Positions 6,667 to 11,925 of a stretch of DNA of 11,925 nucleotides are shown piece by piece. The translations under genes were made by a program, and so were the position numbers. Origin of the DNA: Cyanobacteria bacterium UBA3803 (GTDB lineage Bacteria > Cyanobacteriota > Vampirovibrionia > Gastranaerophilales > Gastranaerophilaceae). The notes beneath the pieces were generated by a model. That model was not told where the DNA came from, searched no databases, and saw only the letters and a list, made by a program, of their open reading frames with translations. The stretch lies in assembly GCA_002369055.1 (NCBI GenBank), contig DFEL01000123.1, positions 1-11,925 on the forward strand, given 5' to 3'. How positions within the stretch are numbered: the first letter of the stretch is position 1; each line of letters starts with the position of its first letter.

Positions 6667-7958
6667 AAATTTTTAGTACATTGTATAAGTGTACCTCTTG
6701 GTTAATTCCATTAAAAACAACTCGTACAAAATATAAAAATTACTTAACATCTTTAGATTTAAAACAAAATCTTATCAAAGTAAAAAATAATTATAAATGT
6801 GTTATTGAAAAATTAAAAAATAAAACTGAAAAAATTAAGGTAATTTTTCTAATCAGAGAAAACCAAAAGTGGACTTATCAATCTGTTTATGAAGAATTTG
6901 AAAAAAGTGATAAATTTGAACCTTTGGTTTTGGTCAGTCTTTTAACTTTGGCTGCAAAAGGTAAAGATAAAACAAGAAATAATTTACAGGAAAATTATGA
7001 ATTTTTTAAATCAAGAGGAATGAATGTTGATTATGCTTATAAAAATGGGAAGTATGTTGATTTAGAAGAATTTAAACCTGATATTGTTTTTTATGATCAA
7101 CCATGGGATTTACCTGAAATTCATAAACCTTTTAATGTTTCAAAATTTGCACTTACTATGTATTCACCATATTATTATGGTATTTTAGATAATAACGAAG
7201 GCTATTTTGCAGATTTTCACAAATTACTCCACACTTATTTTGTTGAACATAATTTAAACACTCAAAAATATGAAACAATAAGTACAAATAACAGTAAAAA
7301 TTGTATAGTTACAGGTTATCCTAAATTTGATATTTACTTTCAGAAAAAAGATTTTCACTGTGATTTGTGGAAAGAAAAAGACAAAATAAAAATAATATAT
7401 GCTCCACATCATTCAATAGAAAAAAAAGGTATTCAACTTGCTACATTTAAAAAAAATGGTAAATTTATATTGGAACTTGCAAAAAAATACCCGCAAACAA
7501 CTTGGATATTTAAACCTCATCCAAGATTAAAATATGCTATTTTACGCAATAATTTAATGGACGAAAAAGAACTTAAAAATTATTACAACGAATGGTTAAA
7601 TATTGGTAATATATATGAACAGGGTGATTATACAAATATAATTATGACTTCTGATTTGATGATTACAGATTGTTGTTCTTTTTTGGTTGAATATTTATTT
7701 ACTCAAAAACCATTAATACGTCTTGAAAATCATAATGCAGTAAAATTAACAGATCTTGGAAATAAAATAATTAAGAGTTATTATTCAGTCAATAACAATG
7801 ATGATTTAGAAGAAATTTTCAAACAATTAATAATTTATAATAATGATGAGAAAAAAATTTATCGTCATGATATAATTAACGAAGTATTAGATAAACAAGA
7901 ACAAAGTTCAAAAAAAATTTACAAATACTTAATCAATCTATTAGAAATTAGTAGTTAG
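6663..7958 (+). CDS. CDP-glycerol glycerophosphotransferase-like protein (PF04464, GT-B fold)
   Basis: A 431-residue protein related to TagB/TagF teichoic acid enzymes, which move glycerol-phosphate from CDP-glycerol to a growing chain at the inner face of the membrane. The catalytic half shows YAPHH (246-250), FKPHPR (283-288) and SDLMITDCCSFLVEYL (330-345). The first two correspond to the family's conserved histidine motifs. In the third, the usual TDYSS is TDCCS here, so substrate or activity may differ. Residues 1-55 are a basic leader that may dock on the membrane, and 56-230 form the first Rossmann-like half. An in-frame ATG 18 codons upstream (6609) would overlap the GT2 gene by 58 bases. 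The ATG at 6663, with GGAG at 6649-6652 and an ATGA overlap, is the better start. In this operon it might transfer an alcohol-phosphonate or polyol-phosphate unit from a CDP/CMP carrier, which is inference. Confidence 0.8.
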   Translation: MKIFSTLYKCTSWLIPLKTTRTKYKNYLTSLDLKQNLIKVKNNYKCVIEKLKNKTEKIKVIFLIRENQKWTYQSVYEEFEKSDKFEPLVLVSLLTLAAKGKDKTRNNLQENYEFFKSRGMNVDYAYKNGKYVDLEEFKPDIVFYDQPWDLPEIHKPFNVSKFALTMYSPYYYGILDNNEGYFADFHKLLHTYFVEHNLNTQKYETISTNNSKNCIVTGYPKFDIYFQKKDFHCDLWKEKDKIKIIYAPHHSIEKKGIQLATFKKNGKFILELAKKYPQTTWIFKPHPRLKYAILRNNLMDEKELKNYYNEWLNIGNIYEQGDYTNIIMTSDLMITDCCSFLVEYLFTQKPLIRLENHNAVKLTDLGNKIIKSYYSVNNNDDLEEIFKQLIIYNNDEKKIYRHDIINEVLDKQEQSSKKIYKYLINLLEISS

Positions 7959-7961
7959 GAG
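7957..7961 (+). promoter_or_regulatory. Ribosome binding site overlapping the previous stop codon
   Basis: AGGAG at 7957-7961 shares two bases with the TAG stop (7956-7958) of the glycerophosphotransferase-like gene and lies five bases before the pepM ATG at 7967. The terminating ribosome would sit on this site, which favours coupled translation and fixes the pepM start. Confidence 0.8.
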
Positions 7962-7966
7962 AAAGA

Positions 7967-9286
7967 ATGAAAAAAATATATATAGGAATGAGTGCAGATT
8001 TACTTCATCCTGGACATTTGAATATTATTCATGAAGCAAGAAAAATACTTGATAATGAGGGTGGTGGAGAACTTATTGTGGGTCTTTTGACAGACAAAGC
8101 AATTGCAAGTTACAAAAGACTGCCTTATATGACATGGGAACAAAGAAAAATTGTTGTAGAAAACGTAAAAGGTGTTACAGAAGTTATCCCTCAAGAAACT
8201 CTTGACTATGTACCTAATTTATTAAAAATAAAACCTGACTACGTATTACACGGTGACGACTGGAAAACAGGTATTCAAGCAAATACAAGACAAAGAATCG
8301 TTGATATTATGGCTCAATGGAACGGAAAAGTCATTGACATTCCTTATACTAAAGGTATCTCTTCTACAAATTTAAATAAAATATTGAAGGAAGTCGGAAC
8401 AACACCTGAAATTAGATGTCAAAGACTAAAAAGACTTATTGAAAACAAAGATATCGTAAGAATTTGCGAAGCACATAACGGTTTATCAGGACTTATTGTA
8501 GAAAATACATACGTAGACAATAACGGTAAAAAAGAAGAATTTGATGGAATATGGATATCATCACTTACTCAATCAGTTGCAAAGGGTAAACCTGATATAG
8601 GATACCTTGATACAACAACACGTCTGCAAGGTATGCAAGATATTTTGGACATTACGACAAAACCTATTATTTATGACGGAGATAACGGAGGTCCTGCTGA
8701 ACACTTTGTATTTACGGTGAAAGCACTTGAAAGAGAAGGCATAAGTGCAGTCATTATTGAAGATAAAGTAGGACTAAAGAAAAACTCTTTATTCGGTACA
8801 GAAGTAGAACAAACACAAGATGATAAAGATTCTTTTGCGGCAAAAATAAGAGCAGGTAAACAAGCACAAGTTACACCTTACTTTATGATTTTTGCAAGAA
8901 TAGAATCACTAATTCTTGAACAAGGCATGGATGATGCAATAGAAAGAGCAAAAACTTATCTTGAAGCAGGTGCAGACGGCATAATGATTCACTCACGCCA
9001 AAAAGAATATACGGAAACAAAAGAATTTGCAAAATTATATAATGAACTTCCGAATAAAAAACCTTTAATTGTTGTGCCGTCATCATACAATCAGGTGACA
9101 GAAGAAGAACTTATTGAAAATGGTATAAATATTGTTATATATGCAAATCATCTTCTAAGAGCAGCATATCCTGCAATGGTTACAACTGCTGAAACAATTT
9201 TAAGAAATCACAGATGTAAAGAAGCCTCAGAAGAATACTGTATGAAAATTAAAGACATACTAAATCTTATTCCTGGGGCAAAATAG
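7967..9286 (+). CDS. pepM: Phosphoenolpyruvate mutase with N-terminal HxGH cytidylyltransferase domain
   Basis: A 439-residue two-domain cytosolic protein. Residues 1-140 are a nucleotidyltransferase of the glycerol-3-phosphate/ethanolamine-phosphate cytidylyltransferase type, with HPGH (14-17) for nucleotide binding and the late motif ISST (131-134). Residues about 150-439 are phosphoenolpyruvate mutase, which rearranges phosphoenolpyruvate to phosphonopyruvate and forms the C-P bond. The mutase signature EDK-x5-NS is complete (EDKVGLKKNS, 265-274), separating it from isocitrate lyase and methylisocitrate lyase relatives. YDGDNGG (236-242) supplies acidic residues for magnesium binding. Because the mutase equilibrium lies toward phosphoenolpyruvate, a decarboxylase must pull it forward, and that gene follows at eight bases. 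I know this domain pairing from other bacteria. The N-terminal domain probably activates the end product with CTP, but its substrate is not established by the sequence. Confidence 0.93.
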   Translation: MKKIYIGMSADLLHPGHLNIIHEARKILDNEGGGELIVGLLTDKAIASYKRLPYMTWEQRKIVVENVKGVTEVIPQETLDYVPNLLKIKPDYVLHGDDWKTGIQANTRQRIVDIMAQWNGKVIDIPYTKGISSTNLNKILKEVGTTPEIRCQRLKRLIENKDIVRICEAHNGLSGLIVENTYVDNNGKKEEFDGIWISSLTQSVAKGKPDIGYLDTTTRLQGMQDILDITTKPIIYDGDNGGPAEHFVFTVKALEREGISAVIIEDKVGLKKNSLFGTEVEQTQDDKDSFAAKIRAGKQAQVTPYFMIFARIESLILEQGMDDAIERAKTYLEAGADGIMIHSRQKEYTETKEFAKLYNELPNKKPLIVVPSSYNQVTEEELIENGINIVIYANHLLRAAYPAMVTTAETILRNHRCKEASEEYCMKIKDILNLIPGAK

Positions 9287-9288
9287 GA
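9285..9288 (+). promoter_or_regulatory. Ribosome binding site overlapping the pepM stop codon
   Basis: AGGA at 9285-9288 begins inside the TAG stop of pepM (9284-9286) and lies six bases before the ATG at 9295. This repeats the arrangement at 7957 and supports both the chosen start and translational coupling. Confidence 0.75.
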
Positions 9289-9294
9289 ATAAAT

Positions 9295-11454
9295 ATGATT
9301 AACGTAAAAGACCTCTTTAATCTTTTGAAAGAAAATAACGTAAACTGTTTTTGTGGAGTTCCTGATAGCCTGTTAAAAGATTTTTGTGCTTTTGTTACAG
9401 ATAATACAAATGAAAAAGAGCATACCATAACGGCAAATGAAGGTAATGCAATCGGATTGGCATCAGGACACTATCTTGCAACGGGTAATCCGGCATTAGT
9501 TTATATGCAAAATTCGGGAATCGGCAATTGCGTTAATCCTTTGCTTTCTTTAACAGATGAAGAAGTTTATAATATTCCTCTTTTGATGTTTATAGGCTGG
9601 CGTGGCGAACCTAATAAAAAAGATGAGCCGCAACACATTAAACAGGGCAAAGTTACAGATAAATTGCTTGAGGCTATGGGAATAAAATATTCCATAATGC
9701 CTGATAATTTTGAAAATGCAAAAGTTTTAATTCAAAATGCTTTTCAATATATGAAAGAAACTAACTGTCCCTATGCTTTTATGATTAAAAAAGGAACTTT
9801 TGAAAAATATTCTCTTTTAAATAAAAAACAAAGTTCATATACCTTAAAAAGAGAAGACGCAATTGAAACAGTTATAAACAAACTAAACGAAGCAGATATA
9901 GTAGTTTCAACAACAGGACATATATCAAGAGAAGTTTATGAAACCAGAGAACGATTAAACCAATCTCACAAACAGGATTTTCTTACCGTTGGTTCAATGG
10001 GACATTCAAGTTCAATTGCACTTGGTATTGCATTAGAAAAATCTGAAAGAACAGTATATTGTTTTGATGGAGACGGTGCATTTTTAATGCATGAAGGAGC
10101 ATTAGGAGTAAACGCTTCAAAACATTTGAAAAATTTTAAACATATAGTATTTAATAACGAAGCACACGATTCTGTCGGTTCTCAACCAACAGTTGCAAAT
10201 GGAATAGATATGTCCCAAATTGCACTTAATTCAGGATATAAAAAAACATACTCAGTATCAAATAAAGATGAATTAGATGAAATATTACCGCAATTCATTG
10301 CTGATACCTGTACTTCACTTTTAGAAATAAAAGTAAAATGCGGAGCAAGAGAAGATTTAGGCAGACCAAAAGAAAAACCGCAAGAAAATAAAAAAATATT
10401 TATGGAAAACCTAAATCAAGTATGTGTTGTTGAAAAAAATTCAATTGAAAAACTTTCCAATTTTGTACAATATCAAAATGCTCACAATATACTTGTTTTT
10501 ACGGGGAAAAAATCATTTGAAACTATAAAACCGGCTATTGAAAAACAATTAAATGGTTTAAACATAACATACTTTAATGAATTTTCAACAAATCCGAAAG
10601 AAGAAGAATTAAATTTAGCAATAGAAAAACTTGGAACAAAATTTGATTTAATTATTGCAGTAGGAGGCGGAAGCGTAATTGATTTTGCGAAATCATATAA
10701 ATTTTATACAAAAATAACAGCAAAATTAATTGCCATACCTACAACTTGCGGAACTGGCTCTGAATCAACTCAATTTGCGGTTTTATACAGAAACGGTAAA
10801 AAAATGTCATTGGATGACAAATCAATTTTACCTGAAATTGCAATTGTAGACAGTCAATTTATGGAAACAACTCCAAAATCAATAAAAGCAAGTACGGCAA
10901 TGGATGCATTCTGCCAAGCAATAGAAAGTTACTGGGCAGTAAAATCCACATCAGAAAGCAGAGAATATGCAAAACAAGCAATAGAACTTTGCAGAGATAA
11001 CATTGTAAATTATGTAAATACAAAAGATGAAACATCTGCAAAAAATATGGCACTTGCGTCTAATTTGGCCGGTAAAGCCATAAACATTTCAAGAACAACC
11101 GCTTCTCATGCACTTTCTTATACAATAACAACAAAATATGGTATACCACACGGACATGCAGTTGCATTGACAATAAAGAACTTAATGGCTAAAAACGAAC
11201 AAGTTACACCAGAAACTCTTAACGATAATAGAGGATGTGATTTTGTAAAAGAACGTATTAAAGAGGTTAAATCTTTGTTAGGCAGCGAAAATTATTTTGA
11301 TAATTTATTTAAAGATATTGAATTAGAAGTTAGTTTAAAGAATTTAGGCATTAATGACATTGAATACGTTGCATCTCAAGTAAACATTGAAAGATTATCA
11401 AATAATCCATACAAATTAACTCAAAAAGATTTAATAGAGCTGTTAAAAAATTAA
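9295..11454 (+). CDS. Fused phosphonopyruvate decarboxylase and iron-type phosphonoacetaldehyde reductase
   Basis: A 719-residue bifunctional protein. Residues 1-370 are a complete thiamine-diphosphate-dependent phosphonopyruvate decarboxylase: FCGVPDSLLKDF (19-30), catalytic Glu49 in ANEGNAIG, and the cofactor motif starting GDGAF (259-263) and ending NN (287-288). It would release CO2 from phosphonopyruvate to give phosphonoacetaldehyde. After a linker near 371-378, residues about 379-719 are an iron-containing alcohol dehydrogenase: GGGS (457-460) for the dinucleotide, PTTCGTGSE (482-490), Asp537 and His605 and His619 as metal ligands. The usual second ligand histidine is Gln541 (DAFCQAIE). 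This half would reduce the aldehyde to 2-hydroxyethylphosphonate with NAD(P)H. There is no stop codon or frameshift between the halves. Gene order after pepM makes the substrate assignment strong for the first half and good for the second. Other aldehydes are possible for the dehydrogenase. Confidence 0.9.
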   Translation: MINVKDLFNLLKENNVNCFCGVPDSLLKDFCAFVTDNTNEKEHTITANEGNAIGLASGHYLATGNPALVYMQNSGIGNCVNPLLSLTDEEVYNIPLLMFIGWRGEPNKKDEPQHIKQGKVTDKLLEAMGIKYSIMPDNFENAKVLIQNAFQYMKETNCPYAFMIKKGTFEKYSLLNKKQSSYTLKREDAIETVINKLNEADIVVSTTGHISREVYETRERLNQSHKQDFLTVGSMGHSSSIALGIALEKSERTVYCFDGDGAFLMHEGALGVNASKHLKNFKHIVFNNEAHDSVGSQPTVANGIDMSQIALNSGYKKTYSVSNKDELDEILPQFIADTCTSLLEIKVKCGAREDLGRPKEKPQENKKIFMENLNQVCVVEKNSIEKLSNFVQYQNAHNILVFTGKKSFETIKPAIEKQLNGLNITYFNEFSTNPKEEELNLAIEKLGTKFDLIIAVGGGSVIDFAKSYKFYTKITAKLIAIPTTCGTGSESTQFAVLYRNGKKMSLDDKSILPEIAIVDSQFMETTPKSIKASTAMDAFCQAIESYWAVKSTSESREYAKQAIELCRDNIVNYVNTKDETSAKNMALASNLAGKAINISRTTASHALSYTITTKYGIPHGHAVALTIKNLMAKNEQVTPETLNDNRGCDFVKERIKEVKSLLGSENYFDNLFKDIELEVSLKNLGINDIEYVASQVNIERLSNNPYKLTQKDLIELLKN

Positions 11455-11456
11455 AA

Positions 11457-11925
11457 ATGATTGATATTAGTATAAAATTTAAAGATATTATAAACTTTTT
11501 TCATAAACGAACTTATGATGAAAAAAGTTGCATTATAGAAAAAAGAATTTTAGGCATTACTTTAAGATATACAAAAGGAGCTGTATACAAACATCTTGCA
11601 GGTATATTAGAGTTTATACAGCCATATTTAAATGAAAATTTTGATGAACTTATTGAAATTTTTTATAAAAAATCAGCAATAAAAAATGTTTCCGCCAAAC
11701 AATATGAAAAAGATAAAAATCAAGTAAAACTTTTGCTAGATAAAATTAATCCATCCGAAATTAAGCCTGCATCGGGCAGCATAAGAGAAACACAATTAAG
11801 AGAATTAGAATTTGCAAAAGGCATTTTAAAAGACATTGAAGAAAATACAGGCTTAAAACCTTTTATGGATGACGGAACACTTTTGGGTGCAGTAAGGCAT
11901 AAAGGATTTATTCCTTGGGATGATG
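11457..11925 (+). CDS. LicD-family phosphotransferase, 3' end beyond the window
   Basis: An open frame of 156 codons from the ATG at 11457 to the window end, with no stop. Residues 1-115 are a charged, mostly helical extension. The LicD domain starts near LRELEFAKGILKDIEENTG (114-132) and the hallmark DDGTLLGAVRHKGFIPWDD (138-156) follows just before the cut. LicD proteins transfer phosphocholine or similar groups from CDP-linked donors onto sugars or teichoic acids at the membrane. Here the plausible donor is CMP-hydroxyethylphosphonate made by the preceding genes; that is inference. The gene starts two bases after the stop of the fusion gene and lacks a Shine-Dalgarno site, so it probably depends on translational coupling. 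Its full length and C-terminal active-site residues cannot be judged. Confidence 0.85.
   Translation, partial: MIDISIKFKDIINFFHKRTYDEKSCIIEKRILGITLRYTKGAVYKHLAGILEFIQPYLNENFDELIEIFYKKSAIKNVSAKQYEKDKNQVKLLLDKINPSEIKPASGSIRETQLRELEFAKGILKDIEENTGLKPFMDDGTLLGAVRHKGFIPWDD

Noticed and set aside
8600..8800. Isocitrate lyase or methylisocitrate lyase identity for the second domain of the 439-residue protein
   Set aside because: The complete EDK-x5-NS signature and the adjacent phosphonopyruvate decarboxylase identify a phosphoenolpyruvate mutase.
1..11925. CRISPR arrays, insertion sequences, integrase or attachment sites
   Set aside because: No regular repeats, transposase or integrase motifs seen. 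The tRNA at the left edge has no visible integrase or direct-repeat copy of its 3' end in the window.

Overview
This is an AT-rich bacterial window (by eye roughly 30% G+C) that uses the standard code. It holds one partial tRNA gene, nine complete protein genes and one partial protein gene, packed tightly with no gap above about 135 bases. Phylum cannot be fixed from the sequence. The low G+C, the PF12811-type Bax inhibitor and the surface-glycan genes would suit a host-associated low-GC bacterium such as a Bacillota member or a Gastranaerophilales-type lineage, but this is only a guess.

Left part (1-4298): a tRNA-Asn gene cut by the window edge and a PglK/MsbA-like ABC exporter lie on the minus strand. 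A Bax-inhibitor-1 family membrane protein follows on the plus strand. It converges on a WbpE-type sugar aminotransferase, with a shared bidirectional terminator between them. Upstream of the aminotransferase, on the same strand, is a small stand-alone LuxR/GerE-type regulator. The exporter and aminotransferase suggest surface polysaccharide work.

Middle (4299-5658): the regulator diverges from mtaB, a tRNA methylthiotransferase, across a 70-base region with back-to-back promoters. The mtaB promoter is near-consensus and places the predicted transcription start on the ATG, so the message is probably leaderless. Two other genes that lack a usable Shine-Dalgarno site show the same -10/ATG spacing.

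Right part (5659 to the end): a five-gene plus-strand operon follows: GT2 glycosyltransferase, CDP-glycerol glycerophosphotransferase-like protein, phosphoenolpyruvate mutase with an N-terminal HxGH cytidylyltransferase domain, a fusion of phosphonopyruvate decarboxylase with an iron-type alcohol dehydrogenase, and a LicD-family transferase cut by the window end. Genes overlap or sit 2-8 bases apart. Together the enzymes would take phosphoenolpyruvate to phosphonopyruvate, phosphonoacetaldehyde and then 2-hydroxyethylphosphonate. The cytidylyltransferase domain could activate that product as a CMP ester, and LicD (or the glycerophosphotransferase-like protein) could place it on a glycan. No 2-aminoethylphosphonate transaminase is seen in the window. 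The locus therefore most likely builds a hydroxyethylphosphonate-decorated surface glycan, with four pathway activities carried on two fused polypeptides. The chemistry of the individual domains is well supported. The activation and transfer steps are inference.
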